Below, piece by piece: positions 48,001-61,230 of a DNA stretch of 64,000 nucleotides. The position numbers were made by a program, and so were the translations under genes. Position 1 is the first letter of the stretch. Each line of letters begins with the position of its first letter. The stretch covers positions 3,815,884 through 3,879,883 of the forward strand of contig NC_081332.1 of assembly GCF_022539665.2 (NCBI RefSeq), in the 5' to 3' direction. The notes beneath the pieces are model-generated. The model had not been told where the DNA came from. It was given only the letters and a program-made list of their open reading frames with translations, and did not search any database. The stretch comes from Daphnia carinata. Lineage: Eukaryota; Arthropoda; Branchiopoda; Diplostraca; Daphniidae.

Positions 48001-51000
48001 CATTGGAAATTCGGTTCACACCAGTTTTGCCTCCCCCCATTTTTTGTATGCAAACTGTGTTTGGATAAGACGGAAAAAAAAAAAATTGATGACGTGATTC
48101 GAATGCCCTCAATTTCTTCCCACACCACACGCAAAAATTGAAGTTGATGGTACATGTCGCTATACCCTTCCATTTCCCATGGCGATGGCGAAGTGGATCT
48201 CCACGAGGACGACACGGGACTCGACCGTGAAATCATCTTGCGCCGTGTCAGCTCGAGAGCAGACGGTGACGAAGAAGGGGCCGGATAGTGGGCGTAGGCC
48301 GAAGACGAGCAAGCAGACGATGTCGGATGATGTCCGTTGGTGGTGGCCGAACCGCCGTTGCAGCCAGCGCTACTGCCGTTGCTGCTGTAATTGTACGAGT
48401 AAGGATGGTAAGCCGTATTGGAAGTGGCAAAGTGATGGTGGTGATGGTGGTGGTAAGCTGCAGCTGCTGCGGCCGCCGCAGCGGCTGCCACGGCCACCGA
48501 CGGATGGCCCGAGTAGTGATGGGGCGAAGAAGAGGATGAATACGGCGCCGGAGAGTTACTGGCGCAAATGGAATTCGACGACGAATTGAGGGTGGACGAC
48601 GTGCCACACAGGGGGGCAGCACCACCGCCTACACCACCATCAGCCACGTGATGAACGTGGTGATACGGCGTGTAATGGTGCAGCGGCCCTGCCGTACCGC
48701 TGGCGCTGTTGCCGGCCAGTCCAACGCCGGCTGATGACGATGCGAATGAAGACGTTAATGAACCGGGCGGCCCGCACGGCATAGGGGCCACCGGCGGGTA
48801 CGGTGAAGGTATCGGAGCCACAATTGAAACTAATCAAAACACACACACCTCCTCTTTTCGCTAATTTTCTTTCGAGTTTCACGCAGATTATTCGGACTTT
48901 TTTTCTTTCACTAAATGGCGAACTCTTCACTTGAAAATTTCTTAACGCCACATCGTTTTTAAAAAAACTGCGCGTTTCAATTTCAAAGGGTTGAAATGTC
49001 TAATGGTCAAAATGGATTTTCCTCAGTTTTTAACCCGAACTGTGTGGCGCTGTAAAATGAAAGCAGAGAGCCGATCGCCGTGGTCAGGCACGTTCGGAAG
49101 TCAGGTAAAGACTAACAGACAATCTAAAGGACTGGCAGTGCCTTTCTCCCTCAAGCCTTGCACCACACGTACGTACACATGTAGACGACCACAACTACAT
49201 CAAAACAAAAGCTAGTTAAAAATAAAAAAAAGGGCAAATGAGCTCGTCCCCTTTTCAACATCCGACTCCTTCATGAGAAGAAGAAGAAAAAATTAAAACG
49301 AAAGGAGCTTCTTCAGGACTCTATCGATGTAAGCCATCACCTGTTGATTGGCATGGGTATCAGTGCTGTGTGAGGGGGGAGGATGGGTCGAACCTTAAGG
49401 CCATTAAATCGATTTTAAAATTTAAAACGAAATCATTTAACGACTTCATTACAAGAAACAAATAGACAAAAGCTCAAACGATTTGAATTGAAACACACGG
49501 TGGAAATGAGATGCTGATGCGATTAGATGAATTAATCCCTACGCCCTATGCTGACAAACCGGAAGTCCAGCGTGATCCGGTGTAAACAAGATATTCCGAC
49601 GATTGTGTCACCTCAGTAAAAAAAAAAATATCAAGAAGTTTTGAAATTCAAGATGTTGAAAAAGAAGAGAAAAACGTCCAGAATACGTAATGCGAAAATC
49701 GTTAACAAACTCGAAAATCCTATCGAAAAATGAGTACTAATAACAAACTAAACAGAAGATAAAATAAAACAAACGTCTGGACCTCGTAGAGAGAAAGTTT
49801 CACGTAAAATAGACGAATAAAAAAATTCATTTAAGAGACTTGATTAGCTAATGAAATAGCGAGCGCACAGCTTCCTGATGGAAGTATATTAAGGAACTTG
49901 GAAAAAAAATATATATATAAATACAACTCATTAAATACCACAATGAGTCGGGATCTCTTTTACGAACGAACGAAGCGCCTCTGAAAAACAAAAAATTAAT
50001 TTATTTGAAACAGAAGGCTCGGCTGACCAGACCCGGTGAGAGAGGTAGTCTCGGGACCGACGCAATTAAGAAGTCGGCCAGCCGGTAACGAGCCTCGGAT
50101 AAATCATATACGTTTTGCTGCCTGGCCCGTTCACCATTAAAAAAAAAAAAAAGAATTTTCAAGAAATATCCCCACAAAAAAAAAAATCCCTCATTTGTGA
50201 AGGATATATTTTAACGTTTCCGGTCGGGATAGCCCGTTAGTGTAACTCAACCAAAAAGAAAGAAAAAACTTCAATGGAGTTTTGATCGAATAATTTTGTT
50301 GTCCCTGAACGTACGTAAAGGTCCGTCCTGCGTGAGGAAGTTGTAGCTTCCAAATTTTCGTATCATTAGCTGCGCGGACTTCAATTAGGGAAACGAATCG
50401 AAACTGGCGATAGAACAAAGAAAAACAAGGCGCTGCAAAAGCGACAAAATGTGTCCCGACATTTCGATTTTCTCATTACCAGAGACAGGGAAAATGAGGG
50501 AGAACAACAACTGGAAACTGTTGTGCAGAAAGGAGATGACACGCGGACTGGATAATAAACCTTTTTGCGGCTCTTGCTGTTATCCTGTTGGCCGTCTCCA
50601 ATTTCAATTTCGGCTCATTACGGAAGCGAAAATAATCAAAACAAAAAAAAACTGGAAGGAAAAGCGGGGACCGTGTGCAACAAGAAAACGCAGTAAAAAT
50701 CAGATCTCTGCCCTTTGCCAGGGGTTTCAAATGATTTGGCCCCTTTTTCTTAACCGACATCTCGTTAGTGGCTCATTAAAAGAAAATAGACTCGAAAAGA
50801 AAATGAAAGGGCGTCATCTTTGAGGGCCACAGACGTACGGTAGGCAATGAATAAAAACGACAACGCCTTCCTCCACCCTACTACCCCCTTTGTGAAAACA
50901 AGAAAAGTCCCTTCACAACATTCACAACTCGAAAAAAAAAAGGGTTTACTATCAATGACTTCATTTGTTATTCATTTTTCCTCGTAAAAGAGCCAACTTC

Positions 51001-53597
51001 CTCCCCTCCCCTTGTCAACGAGTATGGCCGTGTCGAATCATAACATGTTCGATTTCTTTCTTTTTCCGAAAGCCAAATGCGTCGTGATTATGGCGTTCAT
51101 TAGTCAAACTATCGTTCAAGAGAGAAAAACGTGCCATCCCACCGTGAAAATCTAAAAATCGGAGGAATTCAGTAGCACTTTTCAAATCGACCGTATCTTA
51201 TTGCCGTGTGTGATGTTTAAAGATATACTACTACGAATAAATCAAACATGTTGCTGCTCATTTAGAAGAAAAAAAAAATGCTGAGATCATTTTCTGGATA
51301 GAGCTAAAAATGGGGGGGGGGGGCCTTTTCGTCTAATGAACAAGTGTTATCTGCACGGACTATCAATTTTCGTCTTTCAACAGACGACGAAACTAACCAA
51401 TGAAGCTCACAATGGATTGAGGTGTAGGGTGGGAAAGAAAAGAAATGACTTTGGAAGACTGACCTCATGTTGTACGATGCGACGCTGAGATCAACTCCCA
51501 GGCCGGATAGGCTACCGTCAAAATCAGCCGCTAGGTTGTCGTCAATATCTTCTAATCTCCAGCCGGCCACTCGGTTGTTCATCGACGTCCCATGAAAATG
51601 TCGTTCACCTGCACATAAAAACAATTGCACAAAATTGGAATAAAAACTGTTTCGAAATTACTTTGAAACTAAACAAAAAAAACAAAAACAAAAAAAAAAT
51701 CAAAATTGCAACAGGCGACACCAGCGCCAACAACATTAGCGGCGAGGTTATGAACTAAATGAATTACAAGTCAAACTATCAAATCTGATGTGTGTTTTGA
51801 AGTTTTATCGTTAGACATACCAAACACGACCCGTCTATTTTTTCCTGCTTTTATTTTATCTTTTTCTTCTCAGAATCGAAGACGATGACTTTCATATGGT
51901 GAACATCTCTACCATTGTGTGATTAGTAAAGCACGACAGGTACGAATCATAAAGTTAACCAAAAAAACTAAAATAAGGGTGGACGCGAGTAAAAAAAAAA
52001 GGAGGGGGGAAAGGTAAAAGAACAAAACGTCATTAGGGACATTTATAATTACCCGACATGTGCAATGGCGGCGTATCGCGGCAAGACGCGCTGGCCCGGT
52101 TTCGAATTTCCATCACGTCCGAAGCGTGCACCTACGCAGCACAAAATAAATAACAATGAAATTGATTTCTTTTTTTTTTTTGTTTAAATTCAATTCAACA
52201 CTTTGGAAAGTTCAAAGATTACAATATTATCGACCCCCCTCTACAAACGCCAAATAGACCGCTGTACAAAAGGGTAAAAAAATAAAACAGGAGAAAGAAA
52301 AGGAAAATGCGCGTTTGATTTTTTATCACGACGCGTTTATCCTGGACGTAATCTCGCGATACAAATATTAGCCAACTCGTGTGATAAACGCATCAGATAA
52401 TTAACCTCTTTATTTGCTTGTTAAAATATGGACGATAAGCTATCACCATCGCCGACGTGAATTAACTTGAGATTCCACCAACGCTACCAGTCACCCAAGG
52501 TTTGTTAAAGATTATGACGTACCCAACAAAACAAAACAAAAAACGAGATCATTTAAATGGACCATCCAGCGCCATATAGTTAACAACGAACGGCCGCAAT
52601 CTGTTCCCGTCATAAAATCATTCGAAAACGTTCGGAAATTTGGTAATTTCGTCAGGCCCGTCCGCTCTCAACGGCACACGGTGGCGTCTTAACACTCAAG
52701 GACGAACATGCAACGATTGCGTCAGGTATCTCGCCCCCCCCCCCAAAAAGGTGTCCATTTTTTTTTTTACAAATGACTACATTAAAAAATTAAAATAAAT
52801 ATGAAAAAATCACTCACGTCCACGGGTGGTGCTGGCGTTGCCAAGTTGCCGTCATCGGGCAGGTCCGGAGGATGGCCGCAAGCGGAATCTGCCGTGCTGC
52901 TGCACAGGCTCTCGGTGCTGCCGCCACCCGAGCAGGAAGGCGGCCCGAAAGAGCGCGATTGATAGAACGAGAAGCTGGGCACGTAATTGGAGGCGGCCGA
53001 GAAACTGATTCCTGCCGACAACGCGCTGCTGCTCGTCGAGGTTAACGTCCGCGAGGAAGTCGAAGTCGTTCCAGTTGCAACTGTCACCGCTGGAGGGGCA
53101 GTGGTAGGAACGCCGGCGTGATTCGTCGGCTGAATGGAAGCCGAGGGACGGGCCTGTCCCACTAATCCCATATGACGCATGTCTGACAGTGATATGGTGT
53201 TGCTTCCGCCCGAATTGGCCGCATTCTCCGGCAACAGAAACTGTTCCAAAAGCTTCCTCTTGCGCGACGCCGCGCTTCCAGTTTGGCTCTGCGTCAGACG
53301 GGAATTGGCCGTCATCGACAAGGCCGAAGAACCGCTATCACTGCGGGCCAAGTGCCTCTCCACGCCAGTGGTCGTCCATTGAAACAGATCCGAATTGTCG
53401 GACGCGTTATCGCTGGACGAATCCGGGCTGGGCGAGGCGGGTGCGATGCAATTGGCCGATTTGGCCGGACGCGGTCCGCGCAAACTGCTGCTGCTACTAC
53501 TTCCTCCTCCTCCTCCACTAGTCGTCCCACCACCAGCCACGGTGGATGAGCCCATAGCGTGCAAACTGCTGGATGCCGATGAGACACGTCGAGGCAT
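45067..53597 (-). CDS. gem: CP2/gemini-type transcription factor (TFCP2/UBP1 family), long isoform
   Basis: Exons on the minus strand: 52818-53597, 52053-52131, 51464-51608, 47495-47569, 47039-47428, 46797-46941, 46366-46731, 46180-46290, 45951-46111, 45800-45878, 45498-45733, 45185-45429 and 45067-45119. They sum to 954 codons plus stop. The start [10 protein letters not shown] opens a 260-codon Ser/Gly-rich exon. Then come the conserved [12 protein letters not shown] and EALLALP...FKQE motifs, a lineage-specific His/Gly/Ser-rich insert (47039-47428), the immunoglobulin-like CP2 DNA-binding domain (about aa 490-697: [36 protein letters not shown]), a SAM domain (about aa 777-855: [11 protein letters not shown]) and the C-terminal oligomerisation region ending [11 protein letters not shown]2 proteins bind DNA as dimers or tetramers and regulate cell-cycle and epithelial genes. 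The last exon was placed by matching this ending; the unspliced reading would give an unrelated tail. Confidence 0.92.
48166..48821 (-). CDS. gem: Alternative 5' exon of gem (Ala/His-rich)
   Basis: An open frame on the minus strand with its first ATG at 48782 ([12 protein letters not shown]) ends at the donor GAAGG|GTATAGC at 48166/48165. Its phase (2) is exactly that needed to join the common exon 47495-47569, giving EMEG-EALLALP. It encodes Ser-, Tyr- and Pro-rich sequence with an 11-12 residue alanine run and a seven-His run. A protein made from it would lack the conserved [12 protein letters not shown] segment of the long form. A TTGATTAG acceptor lies just upstream, so it could also be an internal exon. 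Confidence 0.6.
48822..51463. other. gem: Long intron of gem and probable internal promoter
   Basis: Intronic to the long form. The part next to 48.8-49.3 kb is likely the promoter and 5' UTR of the alternative exon. No nested gene is recognised. Confidence 0.4.
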
Positions 53598-56357
53598 TAT
53601 TGTGACCACGGAATGGATGGTTGCTGAACCCGTTCTCCAATTAACAAATTTTTTTTTTTGTACAACAGCGAAAAAGAAGCAAAAAAAAAAAAGATGGGAT
53701 TTCACTTTGTCCTCACTTTGTCCAACTGTTTACAACACATTATTTCCAGTTTTTTACGGTAATTGTCTTCTTCCGATTTTTTGGCGTCCGCCCGTTCGAA
53801 AAAAAAATGAATGACGCAATAACGGGTGGAGTGGCGCTAAAAAAAAGGCAGCGAATAAACGCAGCCTTTATGGTAGCGATGAAAGAAGATTAGGATGGAG
53901 AACAAAGAGAAGTGGGAAAGAAAGAGGCGAAGGCGGACGCGCAGATGACGCCGGGACGGAAGGGCAATTCAGGAGCGGCCCAGCGGAGATGGGTGGTGAG
54001 CCCGGGCCGCGAGTCCTGAACATCCGGCGTGTCGTCGACGTCGCCTTCGACGGCGTTCGCACAACAACTCTGACCCGCAGAAGAACCGCACATCACGGCC
54101 GGATTTGCACTTTTTCGATTCTCAAGCCACACACTTGCGGCGTGTTGCTCCTTATTTTCTTTTCTCTTCAAAACACTAAACGATCGGCACACTCACGAAG
54201 GAAAAAAAAACGATATAAAGAAAAAAGGGGGAGGAAAACGAAATGCGGGAATTTCTGATGGATGACACCCCCTCAAAAAAAAAAAGTCCTTATCGGCTGC
54301 TGGTCAATAGATAATCTGTAAAAATATCAAACAAAAAATGGGGTTTTAATACGTCAACTGCAGAAAATGGGTGTGTAGATACATGTGCGTAAACGGTCAC
54401 AGATTTGCAACAATCATGGCCGACGACATTGATAAGAAAAACGCACCACTTGCTGGATAGCAACAGAGGCAGACAAGAAACATGCAACAAACTAAAGCAG
54501 CAAGTTCTTTTTTGTCTTCTATTGTTTTAGAAAATGGGCGAAGGGTTTCCCCCAACGCCTCGGGCGCGTTCGTGCCACGAAGCGGGCTGATACGGTTCCC
54601 CGTGGGAACGGGTCAGACGTGAAAGTCCCTTGATTTTCAATTCAAAACCATTTTATGCAAAAATCTACAAAAAATCGCGGGAAAGATGGGGAGGGGGAAT
54701 TAAATTCCCATCCATTTTTCTTACTTTACAAAATCAGGTTTAGTGGTTTTTAATTGGTTTAAGAGAACAAAGTGAATTCAAAACGTGTCCTCTACATTTA
54801 CCTTCGGGAGTCGGGCAAACTTACGTCCGAATGCGAGAATCGACTGACAGACTGTGAAATGAATTTTTCGTTATGTCGACACCTTCCGAGAAGAGCATCG
54901 ACTATACATACTACTAGATATCGACAGAAATGTATTGGTGCTAGTGTGCGTTGGACGTGAAGGATGGGAGGGGGGGGGGGAGGTGGCCTTTGTCAAGTAA
55001 TCAGCACACGTCATCTGACCCGCAGAGAAGAAGGTGTCCATTTCGATGGCCAACCATTCGATATAGGACCTTCTTTTTCTACTCTTAAAAAACCTTTTTC
55101 TTTATGTAACTTTGAAAGTTTTAGCTGTGGAAATCAATGGTTGTCTAGAAACAGAGACTGTGTGTGTGTGTGTGCGACGAGGGTCGATTAAAATAAACAA
55201 AATAGAAGACATGGGCAGTCCCCACCGCATTTTTGGTCTTCCCCCAAGCAATTTTGTTTTCAAACTTCTTATATACCTGTTTTTTTTTTCTTATTTAGAT
55301 TTTTCTTTTTTGTTATTTTCGAAAAAAACACACGAGCTTGTTGCTAGGGCTCCTACGAGACATTGAAAATGGTTATGTACAATGGGGAGGAGACTGAAAT
55401 GGGAGCCATTTTCTTCCAGGAAATATTTTGCTACTTGTTTCTAGTACGTGTGCAAAATTGTGACGTTCATTCGGCCAGATGTTCAATGTTTCAAGTTATG
55501 GAAGAAACGAATCGACACTCAACACACACACACACACAATGGCTGACGATCAAAACATGGTTTGCCTAGTCTGACTGAATTGTTTGGTGTAGGAAAAAAA
55601 ATGGCGTAGAAATTCTTACCGTTTTGGATCGAGCATGCAACGATGAGCAGTGAAACTGTAATGTTGGCGGAAAAAAACAGAAAAGATCAAGTTGGACCGT
55701 GTGACTTATCGAGGCCAGCAGACCCGCGAAACGGGAGAGGGATATGCACGTCCCTTCGTCTAAGCGAAACTTTTGCTCCATGCCAACAACGTTGCCGTTT
55801 TCCATTTCGTTTTTGATAATCATTTTTTTCAGAAAATAAAATATTCAGACAAATTACAGCGTTTCCAGTTTTCACTCATGAAATTATCGAATTACAATTC
55901 AGTCAAAAAAGAAGCTTTTAAATTTGATTTATTATTGAATTATTAATGAGAAATTATATTCATAAAAATATCAATTGTTAGCCGAACTACGAGGATGTCA
56001 TTACCTAATGTGGTTTAGCCTACAAAAAGCGGAATTAGGCTCGAGACTTACCAATGCAAGTTAAAAAGCTTCTCAAATGCCTTTGCCCTCTGCTTTCAAA
56101 CAAAAGACTAAAGAAATTCTGGGTTATCAAATAAACAAACAAAGCCTAGCAACAGACATCCGGCGAAGTGTCACATGTTCTCAGCAGTCCTTGATGTAGC
56201 TGTAACATTTTTTTTTTATATCACCACATAACAAAGAATTAGGAACCGAACATCACCTTGCAAAATGGTGTAAAAATCTGAGGCATGTATTAAAAAAAAA
56301 ATTTGTCACAAGGTACACTGAAGAGTGACCAAAACTTTATTCCAAAAAGAAGTTTTT
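53598..56357. other. 5' flank of gem and 3' flank of carnmt1
   Basis: The part near 53.6-54.3 kb is probably 5' UTR and promoter of gem. Beyond it, simple repeats (G run at 54970, TG run near 55160, CA run near 55525) and no recognised gene. Confidence 0.45.
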
Positions 56358-57893
56358 TCAAGGCTTCCGGCAGACGAAAAAGACGCTCTCGTATTCATAT
56401 TTGAGCATGGAACGGACGTTTTGAGAATAAGTGGTCTTAACTCCCGTTCGTTCCTTCTGTGAAAGCAGTTAACAGAAATGAATGTCAGTTATGAACGAAT
56501 GTGAATGTTTTGTTCGATAAGCTACCTCAATGATAAAGCCAAGGCCTTGCACGATTTCTCTGACCATTTCGTAGGTGGGCTCGATTGAGTTCTCGCCCGG
56601 AATGTCTGAATAATGATAGAGTAATGGACCCAAATTGATCCAAACGCCACCTGTTTCGAAATCGAGGGATTAAATTGTTACAGATGCATGACTACAAGCA
56701 AAACGAACCATTCTTCAATATTTTGTAAATGGTTTCGATGAAACTAACGATATTATTCGCGCAGTCTATGAAGAAACATGTAGCAATGCAGTCCCAAGTA
56801 TTAGCTTCAGTATAAACCTATGTGGTAAAACGAAAATTTATTACGTAGTTGATTTTTTTTTAAATGGGGACAAACGATAATGATTGATGTACTTCGAGAA
56901 AATCGCCAGCAGCCATAGAAAACTGAGCGTGGCGTGGTAGTGACGATGGATCAAGATCAGGGAAGGAAGACCCTCTAGTTACATCAGCAGCTGATAAGGT
57001 ATTGACGAACTGTTGCGTCCACGGGTAAACACGAAACGTCTCGACCCCCTGACATCTACAAGAGTGAAGCGAAATAAAGCATAAACACTGGCCATCTTAT
57101 TGAACCCACATCCGTGTCCGTACTTGTTTAGGACGAAGTTTGACGCAAAAAGCATGAAGAGGCTGAACTCGTTGCCTTGACAGCTGTAACCTCGTTTAGC
57201 TATCTCGAACGCTAGCCGGCCAAGCCCCGCTCCGGGAACTAGAATTTGTACTTGCTCTAGGGCCCTAGGATACCAATGAATATTAACACAATACTTTCAC
57301 AATCCTCTTGCCACTGATAGACAAACCTCTCGCTAGGTGGGAATTTCTGTTCAATTTCTTCAATGATAGGGTCATAACATGCAGCTCTTTCTTGTTCACC
57401 ATCCTTGCTCCAATCCCTGACAATCTGTTTCAATGTTGATTGGACCTTCTCCATATCGCTCATGGTGGGATGAACTTTAGACTTGACCTATGTTTACTGT
57501 ACAAGGAGAAAAATGATTTTTCAAGCTAGTTTATGGAAAACATACTTGGCCAGCATCATGTTTCACATTTTCAAACAAGGTGGCTACATCAGCTGTGATG
57601 AGCTTAATAATTTCATAGTTGTGCTCGACACAAGTCCGAATGTCTTCCAAATGAGAACGATAACTTGTCAGTAACTTTTGGTGTTGCTGGGGGAGTGTAG
57701 AGACATACGTTTCTGAGGCAGCAAGACGTTGTAACGAGAAAGACCTAAAAGAAAAACGTGAGACACCAGATGCACGAAGTAAAGCTCACAGAACCATGAA
57801 AGGCTGTTCTAACCTGTAGTAACGAAAGGCATTGACGATCCTCTGAAAATGTTCTTTTTCTTCGACATCATCAGCAGGCCCGTTATTCCCCAT
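56358..57893 (-). CDS. carnmt1: Carnosine N-methyltransferase (CARNMT1 / N2227-like family)
   Basis: Exons on the minus strand: 57814-57893, 57546-57744, 57327-57487, 57124-57264, 56893-57055, 56709-56817, 56526-56650 and 56358-56456, giving 358 aa. The family methylates the dipeptide carnosine to anserine using S-adenosylmethionine. Seen: N-terminal helical region, a methyltransferase motif [19 protein letters not shown] followed by [15 protein letters not shown], the [14 protein letters not shown] block (family [15 protein letters not shown]) and [11 protein letters not shown] near the end. The start [16 protein letters not shown] is the first ATG in frame. All introns are short. The endogenous substrate in arthropods is not certain, as carnosine levels vary. 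Confidence 0.93.
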
Positions 57894-58974
57894 AATGCAA
57901 CGATAAGATTGCTGTCGCTTGCTATGACAGCAATCCTTCAATTCAAATCAAAACTCTATGTTTTATGTAATATTTCAAAGTTATCCAAGTCTTTTCAAGC
58001 GAATCTGAAGTAGGCGAGATTCTAATTCAACGTTGTCATATCGTTTTTGAATTTGCTGTTGTTTTCCCTCTCCTTCTTCTCTCGTAAATCAATAATGACT
58101 CATACCTCAGACGACAACATGCTTTATCTTTGTTTTAACATTTATTAAAGAGACAAGTGTTACATGTGATTGTCGTCTCTAGCTGCCCAAGGAATGGTGG
58201 GACTTTGTTGACCATGCGCAATGGAATAAGGAGGCACGAAACTGCAGGAAGACCATCGATTCAATACGGTTTAGCAGTTGCAGGACACGCACTCTGGCTT
58301 TCTCTGCAGCCGGGGCTTGTCGCAGTGTCCCGGCTGCTTTTGATGCATTGCGGAGCTTTGACTCTCGAGTCAGGTACACAGACAGACACAGTCGTTACAT
58401 AGCGTCGCCTTGTAGCGTAAACAAGCCCCAAAAAACCGAGTGTTGTGTGTAACAGAGAAAGTCATCTAAACAATTCAACAATAGCAAACCATTGTGAAAG
58501 AACAACAACAAGAATCGATGCTTTGTTGGCGATGCAATTATAAAGTGTCTTCCCGACTGCTTTGGCCTATAACACAACACACAATTGTGACTCGGTAGTG
58601 GTTTATTTTGGATGTGTTGCCAGTTGAGAGAAACAGTGGCAACCTCTCATTTTTTCCTTCCAGTGTGACATGTGAAAAGAAGAAAAGAAAAGCCCCCGTG
58701 CGTCGTGTGTGTTTGAGTTTTCGTTTTTGTTTTTCACTTTTTACCTCCACTTTGTTTGCTGCTGCTGCTGTTCTTACCAAACGATGCGGGATCGCAATTT
58801 AATTGGGTTCCTTTCCGTCTTCTTTTCCATCACTTTGGGTTTGCTCATTTTTTAAAATTTTTCGTTTGTTGTTTTGGTCGATGAATTCGTTCAACGAGAC
58901 TTGCTAAAGGGCTTGCCCACAGACTTGTAAGTGGCCATAGAAAATGGGCGCCAATTGATGATCAAAATTGAGCT
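57894..58974. other. 5' flank of carnmt1 and upstream region of quiver
   Basis: A divergent gene pair shares this 1.1-kb region. No coding sequence recognised. Confidence 0.45.
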
Positions 58975-59059
58975 CCTATATATAAACACGAGCATTTTTG
59001 ATGATGCGCGCGCCTCTTCGTCTCTCCTAACGACTGGGTACAACGATCCTATAAATAGG
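58975..59059 (+). promoter_or_regulatory. Core promoter candidates before quiver
   Basis: CCTATATATAAACACG (from 58975) is a strong TATA-type sequence. CCTATAAATAGG (59048-59059) is a perfect palindrome that also fits the MEF2 consensus CTATAAATAG. Either could set the start site about 160-250 bp before the ATG. Confidence 0.4.
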
Positions 59060-59248
59060 AGCGGTTCCAGAGGACCTGTTTTTTTTCTTTTCGTTTTTTT
59101 CACAACGGGCAAAAAAGGCGACTCTGCTAGTTGTCACGTGACCGGAGATCCCAGCCAACGAAACAATTACTTAACATATTATTTTATTTTTCTCTCCCGA
59201 CTCTCTTTTTATTTCTCGCATTTTGTTGTGTGTGTCGGGAATGTCGAG

Positions 59249-59878
59249 ATGATTAAAAAGTCCATCTTGCAGTGGGTCTTACCCTTTTTTGTTTTCATAG
59301 TTTGTCTGCAGGCCAACAGCATCTCGGCCGAAGAGGAATGCATAAGTACTGCCAACCATTTCAATTTTTATCTCTCTCTTTTTCATTATTAAAAAAAAAA
59401 ATTGTTTTCATTACAGATCGTTCCGGCCGCACAATTTTGTGTTACGATTGCGACAGTTATCATAATCCTCTTTGCAAACATATCAATGAATCTGCTCCGG
59501 CCAATGAACAGCCTCCGTTCAAGACGTGCAAAGGATGTTGCGTCAAAATAGTTGAACACCGCTATTCTCGTAAGTTAATTCATCCAATTCTAAATTTAAA
59601 AACGAAATAATCCATTCATAATTTTACCTGAATCAGCCAAGGAACGCGTGAGGAGGATGTGCACGGAGCAGCTGATTGTCAACTACTTTATCGTCGATCA
59701 CGTTTGTTTGAAGGAAGGAAACAAACGCAAGGGAATGACTTGTTTTTGCGAAGAGGATTTTTGCAATTCGGCGATCTCAACACAAAGGCATCAACGTCGC
59801 GATCTCTTCTGGTGCTTGGGCATCGTCGCTGTTATCCACCTCATTTTAGAAGAATGGGCCATCTTGCGATGGTGGTGA
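59249..59878 (+). CDS. qvr: Quiver/sleepless-like Ly-6 GPI-anchored protein
   Basis: Exons 59249-59345, 59417-59569 and 59637-59878 give 163 aa. A signal peptide ([20 protein letters not shown]) is followed by a mature Ly-6/three-finger domain starting ILCYDCDS, with the family blocks [28 protein letters not shown] and CFCEEDFCN, and a hydrophobic C-terminus ([14 protein letters not shown]) suited to GPI attachment. In flies quiver/sleepless is a membrane-tethered regulator of Shaker potassium channels and nicotinic receptors needed for sleep. Ten or more cysteines keep the expected pattern. The call rests on the VRRMC...VDHVC...CFCEED pattern, which is characteristic of this subfamily. Confidence 0.92.
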
Positions 59879-61199
59879 CGATTTTTTTCGCTTCATCAAT
59901 TTTTGCCGTCACGTTTCTCTTTTGCATATGATTTGAAATGCCACCCAACTAAAGGAAAATACCCGCCATCTATCCGCGTAACATCGTTAGACGAAAGCCT
60001 TTAAGCGCTCAAAAAAAAAAAAAAAGACACAAAAATTCCGGACAAATGGCTTTGTACGTTCGGCTTTACCCACCTCTTTCTCTAAAAAAAAATTCTCATT
60101 TTTTATAAAAATTCAAAGTAGAGAAGATGAAAAACAAAAAGTTCGTGTGTGCACCGTCAAGAATCAGTCGCCAAGCAAACAATCACGCCCAGCTGATCAC
60201 CATTTTTTCCTTTCTCTATTTGTCCGTTTTCAATAGCAATTTTTATGGCTGCAAGATCAATAATCTTTTGAATCTTTTTTATTATTTTTTTGTGTGTCCA
60301 TTTCATTTTTGTGTTGTCGTTCTACCCATTTAACAAGCCACATTTTAAACCGGCTCGTCATTCAAAAACCATCAAATACATGCTAACGATAACTCTGAAA
60401 AAAATTACATTTTGAAATTAAATTAGAATGATTTCGCATTTCTGTTCTCGTGTGGGATGATCTCGATGATCATTCCCTTTGTTTTGTCTCTTTCAAAATT
60501 CGAAAATACCTTCATTGAGTTTTAATGAAATTAATTTAAGTTCTTTTTGTTGTTGTCTTTTTTTTTTTGGAAGAAAAATGAGAGAAAATGAGAGACATCG
60601 CGGATTATATCAATAAATAAAAATCTTCCTTCCAAAAAAAAAAAAGTGATAATAATAAAAACACGGCAAATTAAAAAATAAGAGGAGAGGATTTCTGAAT
60701 AATGAAGTGTGTGTGTGGGGGGGGGGGAGTTTGAAAGATCAAAAGAAAGGAGAAAAATAATTGAAAAAAAAAATTATGAAAAAAAAAATCAATTACACAC
60801 AATGCCACAGTAACTGAAATTAATAATTTTGGGTGGGAGAGGCGGGTTTTTTTGTATAACAAAAAAAAAAAATTAAAAAATAAAACACTCACGCGCATGA
60901 TTCGAAAAAAAAAAAAAGATAGAACTACTACGAAAAAAAAAAAAAAAAAGAGAATTTGTTTTTTTTTTCTTTTCCTATGAGGGAGCCGTGGGAAATACTA
61001 CACACAAACATATTCTGGATAGAGAAAGCGCAAAAAAAAAAAATTAAACAATAATAACCCCACACCAAATTTGTAATCTTGTGAAACATTTATCCGCTTC
61101 TTTTTTTTTTTTTAGCTTTTTCAAGAAAGGGAAAAATAAAGAATTCAAGAAAACTGCCAGTCTCAACATTTATATATATATATGTATATATATATAACG

Positions 61200-61230
<31 letters not shown>

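Noticed and set aside
47853-48165. Continuation of the Ala/His-rich frame past 48166
   Set aside because: It enters simple A/T-rich sequence; the GTATAGC donor at 48165 gives the phase needed for the next gem exon.
48248-48625. Arg/Pro-rich open frames overlapping the gem alternative exon on both strands
   Set aside because: They are shadows of the Ser/Ala/His-rich coding exon, which has the splice-compatible frame.
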